Positions 26,389-33,714 of a stretch of DNA of 37,677 bases are shown piece by piece; positions within the stretch are counted from its first letter, which is position 1; every line of letters starts with the position of its first letter. The DNA comes from Vulcanimicrobiota bacterium (GTDB lineage: Bacteria; Vulcanimicrobiota; Vulcanimicrobiia; Vulcanimicrobiales; Vulcanimicrobiaceae), in NCBI GenBank assembly GCA_027364935.1, contig DAHXOK010000009.1:14657-52333 (forward strand), written 5' to 3'. The position numbers and the translations under genes were made by a program. The notes under the pieces were generated by a model. That model ran no database searches. It worked only from the letters and a program-made list of their open reading frames with translations, and was not told the origin of the DNA.

Positions 26389-26466
26389 GGTGGCTGTAGC
26401 TCAGCTGGTTAGAGCGTCGGTCTGTGGAACCGAAGGTCGCGGGCTCGTATCCCGTCAGCCACCCCA
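26389..26466 (+). tRNA. tRNA-His (anticodon GTG) with unusual T-loop
   Basis: Acceptor GTGGCTG/CAGCCAC with the extra G-1 opposite C73, anticodon loop CTGTGGA, encoded CCA. The T-loop reads CTCGTAT where TTCGANY is nearly universal, so the T54-A58 pair is replaced by C54 and T58. The other stems pair normally. Confidence 0.93.
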
Positions 26467-26481
26467 GTCTTTGAAGGTCGA

Positions 26482-28065
26482 TTACGAGCGCAGCATCACG
26501 CGTGCCGCATTACAACCCGCCGCACCCATGACTCCGCCTCCTGGGTGCGCTGCAGATCCGCACACGTAGAGCCGCTTGATCGGGGTACGGTAGTCGGCGT
26601 ATCCGGGAACGGGGCGGAAGGCGAAGAGATTGTCGAGCGACATCGAGCCTTGGAAGATGTTGCCGCCAGTGAGGCCGAAGCGCTCTTCGATGTCCGCAGG
26701 GGTTAGAATTTGGCGGTCGATGACCGATTCCGTGAATCCCGGCGCGTAGCGCTCCACGATCGCGAAGCAGCGATCGGCGAACTCGTCCTTGAGCCGTTTC
26801 GTCCACGGGCCGTCTTTCAGACGATACGGAGCGTACTGCACGAACATCGAAATGACGTGTTTGCCCGGCGGGGCCAGGGTGGGGTCGAGCGACGACGGCA
26901 TTTGGAATTCGACGACAGGCTCCCGTGAAGAACCTCCGTATTTCGCGTCGTCGTATGCGCGCTCGATGAAGTCTTGATCGGGGCAGAGATGCACGGTGCC
27001 GTGATGTTGTAATCCCGGCTCTCGTCCCGGGAGCGCGGTGAAGCTCGGGAGACGATCGATTGCCGCATTGATCTTGAGCGACGCGCTGTCGTACGAGATG
27101 CGCGCGATCGCGTCGCGAAAATCGGGTGGCAGTAGCTGCGGATCGATGAATCGCTCAAACGTGTGATGCATGTCGACCCCGCTTGCAACGTTTCGCGCTG
27201 CAATTTCGTCGCCGTTGGCGAGCACGACGCCAGTCGCCGCGCCGTCCTTGACGAGGATCTTTGCAACCTCGGCGTCCGTGCGGATCTCGGCGCCGAGATC
27301 GGTGGCCGCTCTGGCGAGCGCCTGCGTGATGCCGCCCATGCCGCCGCGCATGTATGCCCAGACGCCTTTCTTACCGTTCGTTTCGCCCATGACGTGATGG
27401 AAGAGGACGTAGGCAGTACCGGGCATGGACGGCGCCATGAACGCGCCGATGATCGCGTCGGTCGCAAGCGTACCCTTGAGCTCCTCCGACTCGAACCAGC
27501 GGTCGAGGATTGGCCGCGCGGCTCCGGTGAGGATCTGCACCGCGTCCGTCATGCCGGACCCCAGGCGTTGCATCGAACGCCCGAGCCGTAGCGCGGTTTC
27601 AAGATCGCCGAGCCTGGGCCGGCGGACGTTCGGGGGGATTTGCATGAGCGTCGGCTCGATGACCGACGCCACGCGCGCGAGCATCGCTTCGTATTTCGGA
27701 TACGCCTGCGCGTCGCGCGTACTGAACTTCGCGATCTCGGCAGCGTCCTCGCCGACGCCGCGGCCAAGCATCAGGTATCGCCCGTCGAGAAAAGGCGAGA
27801 ACGACGCCGGATTGCGTTCGATCACCTCGAAACCATACGCGTTCAGATTGAGATCGCGGACGATCTCGGGCCTGAAGAGACTGTTGACGTACGCCGCCGT
27901 CGATATCTTGTACCCTGGAAAGACCTGTTCGGTAACGCAGGCGCCGCCCACGAGCGAACGTCGCTCAAGTACGAGAACCTTCCATTTCGCGCGTGCCAGG
28001 TAGCACGCTGCGACGAGGCCGTTATGGCCGCCGCCTATGACGATCGCGTCATACTTGGGTTGCAT
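26482..28065 (-). CDS. FAD-dependent oxidoreductase, phytoene-desaturase/PYROXD2-like
   Basis: The 527-residue flavoprotein has the dinucleotide-binding N-terminus DAIVIGGGHNGLVAACYLARAKWKVLVLER and a C-terminal FAD signature (LYVCGSAAHPGGGVMGAAGCNAARV, given as a landmark). This combination, with GGACVTEQVFPGYKIS near the start, is the PYROXD2/CrtI-related group of uncertain substrate. No carotenoid synthesis genes lie nearby, so a role in carotenoid desaturation is not supported. The start at MQPKYDAIVIGGG is where the fold begins. The ORF-track extension to 28254 is low-complexity Arg-rich sequence. It stops 16 bases from tRNA-His. Confidence 0.85.
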   Translation of the reverse strand: MQPKYDAIVIGGGHNGLVAACYLARAKWKVLVLERRSLVGGACVTEQVFPGYKISTAAYVNSLFRPEIVRDLNLNAYGFEVIERNPASFSPFLDGRYLMLGRGVGEDAAEIAKFSTRDAQAYPKYEAMLARVASVIEPTLMQIPPNVRRPRLGDLETALRLGRSMQRLGSGMTDAVQILTGAARPILDRWFESEELKGTLATDAIIGAFMAPSMPGTAYVLFHHVMGETNGKKGVWAYMRGGMGGITQALARAATDLGAEIRTDAEVAKILVKDGAATGVVLANGDEIAARNVASGVDMHHTFERFIDPQLLPPDFRDAIARISYDSASLKINAAIDRLPSFTALPGREPGLQHHGTVHLCPDQDFIERAYDDAKYGGSSREPVVEFQMPSSLDPTLAPPGKHVISMFVQYAPYRLKDGPWTKRLKDEFADRCFAIVERYAPGFTESVIDRQILTPADIEERFGLTGGNIFQGSMSLDNLFAFRPVPGYADYRTPIKRLYVCGSAAHPGGGVMGAAGCNAARVMLRS

Positions 28066-28265
28066 GCGTATCCGATCTACGGGCTGCGAGTGAGGGGCGC
28101 GATCGCGTCTGCGCCGAGGGTTGTCGCGGTCAGTCTCTGGGATACGCCGTGGTCGACCGGCATCTCCTCGGTGACCGCCACCCGGTCCAGATAAGGAATC
28201 GGCGACGGGTGCCGAAGCGAGCATGCGGCGTACATCCTCACGGGACCCGAGCACGTTGCCAATAC

Positions 28266-28338
28266 GCGCCTTTAGCTCAGTCGGTAGAGCAGCGGACTTT
28301 TAATCCGTTGGTCCCGGGTTCGAGTCCCGGAGGGCGCA
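28266..28338 (+). tRNA. tRNA-Lys (anticodon TTT)
   Basis: Acceptor GCGCCTT/AGGGCGC (one G-T pair), anticodon loop CTTTTAA, T-loop TTCGAGT, discriminator A. CCA is not encoded. Confidence 0.97.
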
Positions 28339-28416
28339 AAAAACTCACGGCAAAAGAATGGCCGGAGGGACGCGGAAGGCAGTAGCATCGAGTTATGGAT
28401 GGCGAGGGAGTAGCGC

Positions 28417-28488
28417 GCACCGCTAGCTCAATGGTAGAGCAGGTGACTCTTAATCACTTGGTTGGGGGTTCAAGTCCCTCGCGGTGCA
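28417..28488 (+). tRNA. tRNA-Lys (anticodon CTT), probable integration site
   Basis: Acceptor GCACCGC/GCGGTGC, anticodon loop CTCTTAA, T-loop TTCAAGT, discriminator A. CCA is not encoded. Accessory genes with a tyrosine integrase begin right behind its 3' end, the usual arrangement when an element uses a tRNA 3' half as attachment site. No second copy of the 3' half was found in the window. Confidence 0.96.
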
Positions 28489-28497
28489 CGACCTTCT

Positions 28498-28530
28498 GGA
28501 GCCCGTAAAATATAGCGATTTGCGGGCTCC
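28498..28530. repeat. 8-bp inverted repeat ten bases behind tRNA-Lys(CTT)
   Basis: GGAGCCCG and CGGGCTCC are perfectly complementary around a 17-base AT-rich centre. There is no T tract for a terminator. It may be a recombinase or host-factor binding site at the left end of the element. Confidence 0.5.
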
Positions 28531-28555
28531 CTTGCTTGCCGGAGGGGGAGAGCTT

Positions 28556-28575
28556 TGTACCGCCATGTACCGCCA
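28556..28575. repeat. Tandem 10-bp direct repeat near the putative attL
   Basis: TGTACCGCCA occurs twice head to tail and is followed by a partial third copy (AAGTACC). The position, about 70 bases inside the element, fits arm-type integrase binding sites. It was judged by eye only. Confidence 0.5.
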
Positions 28576-28659
28576 AAGTACCCTAAAGCCGTCGGCGCCA
28601 AGTGCTGGCTTTTTCGCCGTCCAGTCTCTTTGGGGGGCCGCCAATGAGCGAGCAGGTGA

Positions 28660-28718
28660 AGCCCAGTCGGATGAGGGCTGGGGCTGCGGTCCCGGTGGGT
28701 AAACCCTCCCACCAGGGA
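28660..28718 (+). other. Two consecutive hairpins upstream of a small ORF
   Basis: AGCCC/GGGCT closes a 10-base loop. It is followed by TCCC-GGTGGG pairing with CCCACC-A-GGGA (ten pairs with one bulged A) around an 8-base loop. The segment could be a leader RNA for the downstream 48-residue ORF. Alternatively, it is crossed by a 29-codon frame starting at 28644 (SEQVKPSRMRAG...), so a coding explanation is not excluded. It matches no riboswitch or ribozyme that I recognise. Confidence 0.35.
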
Positions 28719-28771
28719 GCTGAGCGAGGGTGAAACGGAAAGCGAGCCTCCGGAGTTGAAAGGAGCGAACC

Positions 28772-28918
28772 ATGAAGCAGAAGAGGTCCCTTGAGGACGT
28801 TAGCCGCGCACTAGAATCGGCGAAGTGTTCGGGCCAGGCGCCAGCCGTTACAGAGAAGAGCGCTGGCGTTAAGGTGCGTCGCGCGATCGAAAAACTTGAG
28901 AAGATAGCGTCGCGCTAG
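28772..28918 (+). CDS. Small basic protein of unknown function
   Basis: A 48-codon gene too short for the ORF track. AAAGGAG lies about seven bases before the ATG. The product (KQKRSLEDVSRALESAK..., ending VRRAIEKLEKIASR) is charged, with helical-looking ends, one Cys and no membrane segment. Its stop codon overlaps the stop of the opposite-strand GAF gene within a shared CTAG. Confidence 0.55.
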   Translation: MKQKRSLEDVSRALESAKCSGQAPAVTEKSAGVKVRRAIEKLEKIASR

Positions 28919-29715
28919 CGGCTCCTGTACTGGTCAATTGCCAGCGCGCACTGCGCGGCCAATCCTCTCGCCACCTCCTCGGCGTCATGGCTGAAGAGCG
29001 TGGCGCTTTTCTTGTCTAGTGTCAGCATACCAATCTTCTCTTGACCGAGAGAAACTGGTCCACACCAGACGGCCCTGTATGGCGGCTTCTTGCGACCCCG
29101 TGTATTTATGTAGTTAGGAGCCCGGCGAACGTCGGATTCCATGAAGCGGCGTTGCTCATCAAATGCCTGGCCTATCATCCCTTCTCGTATGGCATACGTT
29201 GCTTTTGTCGGCGTGAAGTTGGGAACACCGAATCGGAACTCCAGTAAGTCTTTGTCTGGGATGAATATCCAAAGGCCGATTCTCACCTTATCCTTTGGAT
29301 CGTCACTTAGAAAATCGAGTGCCTCTCCCATGCGATCGCGAATATAGTTGCGAAGTCGCTCGGCGAGCACCGTTTCATCGGACGTTTGGCCAATCGCGTC
29401 AACGTAAATAGCTAAAGACGACGACCAGTTCTGCACCAAATTTGCGTAATCGCTGATAACGTCTACAAGTTCGTCCGCGCTCTCCTTAGCCTCTCGTATT
29501 TCGACCGAGACACCAGCGAATGTGAGTTTACTGATCCACGGCAGGAGCGCAGCAACCGCGATAAGCGCGACCCAGCCAAGGTCCACGGCGTCTAGTGCTG
29601 GCCAGTTCTCCTTTGTTGTTAGCCACCGGAGGGGAGCGGCGTGCAGTATGGCTCCGCCCACACCGGCGATAGCCAGCACAATCTGAGCCGCCCGTACATA
29701 TCCGTCGCGATCCAC
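28915..29715 (-). CDS. Membrane-anchored GAF-domain protein
   Basis: The 266-residue protein has two hydrophobic spans in its first 65 residues (about 9-30 and 46-62). A helical connector rich in acidic residues (EIREAKESADELVDVISDY) follows, then a GAF-like domain that includes IGLWIFIPDKDLLEFRFG, REGMIGQAFDEQRRFM, YRAVWCGPVSLGQEKIGMLTLD and a final helix. No kinase, cyclase, nuclease or other output domain follows. GAF domains bind small ligands, so this may be a sensor or an effector whose output is the membrane part. Start is GTG with GAGGAG upstream. It sits between the tRNA and the integrase, the usual cargo position. Confidence 0.75.
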   Translation of the reverse strand: MDRDGYVRAAQIVLAIAGVGGAILHAAPLRWLTTKENWPALDAVDLGWVALIAVAALLPWISKLTFAGVSVEIREAKESADELVDVISDYANLVQNWSSSLAIYVDAIGQTSDETVLAERLRNYIRDRMGEALDFLSDDPKDKVRIGLWIFIPDKDLLEFRFGVPNFTPTKATYAIREGMIGQAFDEQRRFMESDVRRAPNYINTRGRKKPPYRAVWCGPVSLGQEKIGMLTLDKKSATLFSHDAEEVARGLAAQCALAIDQYRSR

Positions 29716-29767
29716 GCGCTCCTCGTTTTAGGGCCGCCCGACAACGGCCTTCTGGCGGCTGCGGGCT

Positions 29768-30961
29768 CTAGTGGGGGGCTCTTCGGCCAGCCACCACCGC
29801 ATCAAATGCTTTGGCAGCGCTCTCCTGCATCGTCGGGAGCAAATGCGAATACGTCGTTAGGGTGAGCTCGATCGACGAGTGCCCCAAGAGTTCTTGCACG
29901 ACCTTTGGATGCGTGCCTTGAGCCAAAAGCAGAGATGCGCAGCCGTGACGAAGATCATGAAAGCGCGTGTTCGGAATGCCGGCAGCTTTGCGAATCGGGT
30001 CCCAAATCTTTCGCGTGAAGTTCGACTTGCGCAGCGGGTAGCCGCGCTCGCTCGGGAACACGAGTTCGCTGCCCTGGCCTTCAGCCGTGGCGATGCTCCG
30101 TCGTCGCTTCAGCGCCTCGATCGCGACTCGCGACAGCGTGATTCACCGGCGCCCTGAGGCAGTCTTCGGCTCGATGAACGTGATCTCGTCGTTTACCTCT
30201 TGAGCGGAACGCTGGACGTAGATGCTCTTGCGCGGTAGATCGACGTCCGACCATCGCAGCGCGAACAGCTCGCCTTGGCGCATTCCGGTCGAAAGCGCGA
30301 GCACGAAGAGCGCCTCAAGGCGATGACCCTTCGCGGTCCTAAGGACGGTGCGGATCTGCGATTCGGTAAGGGCTTCGATGCGCGAGCGCTTATAGCGTGG
30401 TGCTTCACGTCGTATCGCATCGAGCGGGCTCGACGGGATGACCTTTCGGTAGCGCGCGAGGTTCAGCAGGGCGCGCAGCGTGACGTGAACGCGATGCAGC
30501 ATGCTCGCCGAGACCCTGCCGCGTAGAGCGTCGTAGAACGCGCGCGCCGACAAATCGGAGAACTCGCCGAGCCGCACGTCGCCGATCCATGGCACTATGT
30601 GCAGCCGCAGCGTGTTGTCGTAGGCGCGCACGGTGTTCGCTCGACGCTGCACCTTCGTGTGCGCGAGGAACTCCTCGGCATATTCAGCGATCGTTGGGCT
30701 GACGTCGGCCTCTGGCTCGGAAGTCTTCCCGGTTTCTTCGAGTAAGAACGCATCGCGCTTTGCGCGAGCCTGTGCAGCCGCCGCGCCGTAGAAGAAGCGC
30801 CGGCGACGACGACCGCGCCCTCCGACGCGGCACATCGCGACCCAGAGCGCCTTCTCGTGCGTCTTGCCGCCGCTACGCCAGCGCCGAACTTTCTTGTAGA
30901 CGGAACCTTCGCCGCGTGTGCGTGCGCGCTTCTTCGCAGTTTTCGGTCTGGGCATAAACAT
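29768..30961 (-). pseudogene. Tyrosine recombinase/integrase interrupted by one in-frame TGA
   Basis: Two ORF-track entries are the same reading frame separated by a single stop. The first 272 residues hold the N-terminal arm and core-binding domain (TIAEYAEEFLAHTKVQRRANTVRAY) and the first catalytic Arg (LSTGMRQGELFALRWSDVD). After KTASGRR comes TGA, and the frame continues ITLSRVAIEALKRRR into VFPSERG. It then carries the rest of the catalytic domain, HDLRHGCASLLLAQG, LLGHSSIELTLTTYSHL (HxxR, H, Tyr nucleophile). Read through, it would be 397 residues, a normal integrase. TGA is used as an ordinary stop elsewhere in the window, so recoding is unlikely and a nonsense mutation (or a sequence error) is the simple reading. 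Confidence 0.9.
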
Positions 30962-31017
30962 CCGCTTCGACGCGCCATGCGGGAATCTCCACCATTTCGT
31001 TACCGATTAACTTCAAG

Positions 31018-31056
31018 GACGATACCTGTGCCATCTCTGTTGGCACAGGTATCGTC
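31018..31056. promoter_or_regulatory. Perfect 15-bp inverted repeat between integrase and divergent HTH gene
   Basis: GACGATACCTGTGCC is repeated in exact inverse orientation after a 9-base spacer. No T tract follows either arm, which argues against a terminator. It lies 57 bases upstream of the integrase start and 180 bases before the HTH gene, suggesting a dimeric-protein operator, a recombination site or a structured leader. Confidence 0.6.
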
Positions 31057-31235
31057 TACAGTCTCCATGGCGTCTACACGGCGCGTGACAAGAAGTGCTC
31101 GTCACGCCGACGTTCACAGTCTATCCACAGAACGTCCACGAACTTGCAAAAGCGAACATATGTATGAGGGAGGGCGGATTCGCGTAGCGAGAACGTGTGG
31201 AGACTCAAGCGAAGCGCGAGGAATAGGCGAACAAT

Positions 31236-31454
31236 ATGGCACGAAAAAAAACACGGGAAAGCGTTGAGCAACAAGCAAGATTCCTCACTGTAGGCGAGCT
31301 CGCCGAGCGGTGGCGGATTTCCAAAGCACTAGCCTATAGGTTTGCCGATACGCTTGGATGCCTTCGGGTCAACGCCGCGATTCGCATACCACTCATTGCG
31401 GTTGAACGCTACGAGCTCTCCCAGCTCGGACCCAGGCCGCCGGAGGCGGCGTGA
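31236..31454 (+). CDS. Small helix-turn-helix protein, excisionase/regulator-like
   Basis: The 72-residue product has a basic N-terminus and a helix-turn-helix (FLTVGELAERWRISKALAYRFADTLGCLRV) followed by a short wing-like IRIPLIAVERYE. This is the pattern of MerR-type excisionases and element regulators. It is divergent from the integrase, the classical xis/regulator place. The ribosome binding site is weak. The stop overlaps the next gene (GTGA). Confidence 0.7.
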   Translation: MARKKTRESVEQQARFLTVGELAERWRISKALAYRFADTLGCLRVNAAIRIPLIAVERYELSQLGPRPPEAA

Positions 31455-32116
31455 GGGACGTGAAGACGATCAGCCGGCTTACGGAGCCCGACCGGAAGCC
31501 AGAAAAGCGGCTGACGCTTCAGAAGAGCTGCAAGAAACTCGGCTGCTACGCGCTACTAACGCACGGGAATCAGCAGTTCTGCGAAGAGCACGCGCCAAAG
31601 GCGAGGTCTCGAAAACGAGCGCAACGGAAGCGAGAGAAACAAGACAGTCAGCCTAGCCGCGATTTGCATATTATCTTGCGGGAGTTGCAGCTGGAGGAAG
31701 CAAGCAAGAAAGAGCGGCGCGATAGGTTCGAGTTTGAAACCTTTCGTGGCGGCGTCGATCCGATCGCGGCGAGTGTGCTAGACCCTGCTATGCTCGCCGT
31801 AACTCAGCGGCGACTAACGAGAGGCGCGAACCGCCATTTTATCCGCGTGACCGACCTCTCGCCGTTCGTCGGACCGGACGGAAGGCTCATGATTGATCTC
31901 CGCGACAGAAGAGGGCCCCACGGAAAGCGGTTGCGCTGGTGGCATCTGGACCCAATCAAAGAGCGAATCCTAGTTGAAGAGATTCCTGTGGTCGAGGAGA
32001 TCGCGGAGTCTTGGTGCGAGGATAACAGGCGGACGAAAAGCCGTCGCGTCGTAGGAGATCAGTCGAAACGACGCCATAAGCGCGCTTTGTCTGCCGTCAA
32101 AGCGCCGAAAGAATGA
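31451..32116 (+). CDS. Unknown protein with an N-terminal zinc-knuckle-like motif
   Basis: The 221-residue frame begins with GTG overlapping the HTH gene stop. Near residue 26 it has C-x4-C-x11-C-x2-H (SCKKLGCYALL...FCEEHAP), which resembles the zinc knuckle found at the front of phage HNH nucleases. No HNH motif follows. A charged linker (RSRKRAQRKREKQ) comes next, then a region with DLSPFVGPDGRLMIDLRDR and RLRWWHLDP that I do not recognise. The Arg/Lys-rich tail suggests nucleic-acid binding. Confidence 0.6.
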   Translation: MRDVKTISRLTEPDRKPEKRLTLQKSCKKLGCYALLTHGNQQFCEEHAPKARSRKRAQRKREKQDSQPSRDLHIILRELQLEEASKKERRDRFEFETFRGGVDPIAASVLDPAMLAVTQRRLTRGANRHFIRVTDLSPFVGPDGRLMIDLRDRRGPHGKRLRWWHLDPIKERILVEEIPVVEEIAESWCEDNRRTKSRRVVGDQSKRRHKRALSAVKAPKE

Positions 32117-32155
32117 AATGTCACGTCTGATATAATGACGAGGGAAGAAGCCTGA

Positions 32156-32317
32156 ATGAGTTCAACTATTTCTTTGTATCAAGCCGAAATCGTAATCCAG
32201 CGCACGAACCGCCGGGAACTGCTCTCCGATTGGAAGGCCGTCTCCGAACTGCTAACAAAGCGTGAGGGGAAGCGGACCGGCAAGACTAGCGCCAGGCGCA
32301 AGCGGAGCCGGGGATGA
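32156..32317 (+). CDS. Small basic protein of unknown function
   Basis: A 53-codon gene below the ORF-track limit. The product starts SSTISLYQAEIVIQRTNRREL and ends in a strongly basic tail (KRTGKTSARRKRSRG). Support comes mainly from its ATGA overlap with the next gene and the co-directional, tightly spaced layout. No family is recognised. Confidence 0.45.
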   Translation: MSSTISLYQAEIVIQRTNRRELLSDWKAVSELLTKREGKRTGKTSARRKRSRG

Positions 32318-32598
32318 GCCGCTCCGCAATGGCCATTGCACGCGATGTCAGCAATCTCGGCGTGCGCGTCTTCTTCGAGAGCGGCCAAGTGCAAGTGGTT
32401 GGGGAACTGCCGGCCTCTTTGAAAGCCGAGGTCCTGGAGCGCGCCCTCGATTTGCTGGCGATCGCCGAAGAATGGGAAACCCCGCTTTCCGCGTCTGGAG
32501 CTTTAGCGGCTGCCTTACGCATGATTCGAAGCCCTCATCGCGACCGGCGATCCAGGTCAGGGAAAGTCGCTACCGCTGCCGACTATACTGCGGCCTGA
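32314..32598 (+). CDS. Small protein of unknown function
   Basis: The 94-residue frame has an alpha/beta-looking first half (NLGVRVFFESGQVQVVGELPASLKAEVLERALDLLAIAEEWE) and a basic C-terminus. It overlaps the previous small ORF by ATGA and precedes the replication gene in the same direction. No recognised family or catalytic motif. Confidence 0.5.
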   Translation: MSRSAMAIARDVSNLGVRVFFESGQVQVVGELPASLKAEVLERALDLLAIAEEWETPLSASGALAAALRMIRSPHRDRRSRSGKVATAADYTAA

Positions 32599-32682
32599 AT
32601 CTCGTATTCCAGAAACCAAGCTAGACATTAGAACCTTCAAGCGGTGGCTGCGCACGCCGCCGTCCTTGGAGCACCGCACAGT

Positions 32683-33564
32683 ATGACCCGCACGGAGACC
32701 TACTGGTTAGAATCAGCGGTCCCGCCAATCGAAAATAAGATAGTTGATCTTACAGCGGCAATCGAAGTCCTGGAGCTTGCCGCCGGCCCGCAACGGTGGG
32801 GACGGGTCTACCTTCAGTGGGCGCGGCAATTGCGTGGCCGGCCGACTGCCCTCCTGGTCCTGATCGCCATTGCGGCCCGAGCCGATCGCGGCGGCCGCTG
32901 TTGGCCGTCGCTCAAGCAGCTCGCCGCCGATCTCGGTGGCATGCACCCTAATCGTGTCAGCGAAGCCGTGAAAGCCCTGCTCAATCTCGGAATCATCGAG
33001 CGAACGCGTCGACCCCGCAAGTCTTCTTTTTACACACTTGTACCACCTAAACCCGGTGAGTCACCTGATTCACCTACAACCGGTGCAGATGATTCACCTA
33101 GTACACGGGTGAGTAACATACCCAGTAACATTCCCAATTATAAGAAACGTACGTATGCCCGCAACGACGAAAAAGAAGACGATGTTGACCCATCCGATGT
33201 CCTCGTCGCTGCAGTCCACTCGGTGACCGGTGGAAGCCTCGTCGCGGCGCAGAAAGAGGCACACTCCGTGCTTCGGCAAGTCGGCTTCGAAAACGAGACA
33301 GCACTCGTCAAGGCCCTGCGCGACCCGAAGACAGCGACGATGCAGCGGCCTTTGGGATTCGCAATTCGTGCCGTGCAGCGGCACGGTGGCGTGCTCGTGG
33401 CCCACGATCGGAAACGCGAGATCCGCGCCGAGGCGTGGGAGAGCGAGGTACAACGCGAGGGAATAGTCGAGCTATTGCGGCGTCATCGGCTCGAGCGCGA
33501 GGCGGCGCCGTTCCAGCGCGAGGACGAGCTTGTTGAGGATAATCTCTTAAAAGCCGGGTTTTAG
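32683..33564 (+). CDS. Winged-helix replication initiator-like protein
   Basis: The 293-residue product has a winged-helix domain at about 53-118 (TALLVLIAIAARADRGGRCWPSLKQLAADLGG...VSEAVKALLNLGIIERTRR), the HTH_36 pattern seen in plasmid and phage replication proteins. A low-complexity Ser/Thr/Pro linker (about 122-155) and a helical C-terminal part follow. The DNA encoding the linker contains repeated TGATTCACCTA and GGTGAGTCACC, as in replication proteins that carry the origin inside their own gene. The ATG is preferred; an upstream GTG (32644) would add 13 residues. Confidence 0.65.
   Translation: MTRTETYWLESAVPPIENKIVDLTAAIEVLELAAGPQRWGRVYLQWARQLRGRPTALLVLIAIAARADRGGRCWPSLKQLAADLGGMHPNRVSEAVKALLNLGIIERTRRPRKSSFYTLVPPKPGESPDSPTTGADDSPSTRVSNIPSNIPNYKKRTYARNDEKEDDVDPSDVLVAAVHSVTGGSLVAAQKEAHSVLRQVGFENETALVKALRDPKTATMQRPLGFAIRAVQRHGGVLVAHDRKREIRAEAWESEVQREGIVELLRRHRLEREAAPFQREDELVEDNLLKAGF
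33055..33100. repeat. Iteron-like repeats inside the replication gene
   Basis: TGATTCACCTA occurs twice as an exact 11-base direct repeat 24 bases apart. GGTGAGTCACC is a near-perfect palindrome just before them, and further CACCTA and GGGTGAGT half-sites flank both. T-rich sequence precedes them. The pattern suggests an internal replication origin, but a linker-codon coincidence is possible. Confidence 0.5.
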
Positions 33565-33682
33565 CGGGACTCCCCAGGCGCGAGCTCCCTTGGCGCTCGG
33601 CAAGCGCGTCTCTACCGCCGTGCGCCTCGCTGAAGCCCTGGGGACGAGCGTAGACCGGCTTTTCAATCTGCAAGCCGTCTAG
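33551..33682 (+). pseudogene. Remnant of an XRE-type HTH regulator
   Basis: Between the replication gene and the next ORF, an open frame without a usable start reads LALGKRVSTAVRLAEALGTSVDRLFNLQAV before a stop. The GKRVSTAVRLAEALGTSVDRLF part matches the C-terminal half of Cro/CI-type HTH domains. The DNA-contacting N-terminal half is missing. It looks like a decayed regulator. Confidence 0.4.
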
Positions 33683-33714
33683 GGACATACCGCCCTAGAT
33701 CGGAAGTCGCGGAG

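Noticed and set aside
28645-28740. Hammerhead ribozyme or cobalamin riboswitch in the structured leader
   Set aside because: The CUGAUGA and CGAAA core of a hammerhead is not intact (CGGATGAG, TGAAAC), and no B12-box is present.
28450-28773. 107-codon minus-strand ORF over the tRNA-Lys 3' end
   Set aside because: It reads the tRNA complement (RDLNPQPSD) and the repeats. The composition is Pro/Arg-rich and there is no convincing start or homology.
31121-31129. CTATCCACA as a DnaA box near the integrase
   Set aside because: A single 8-of-9 match without neighbours is expected by chance.
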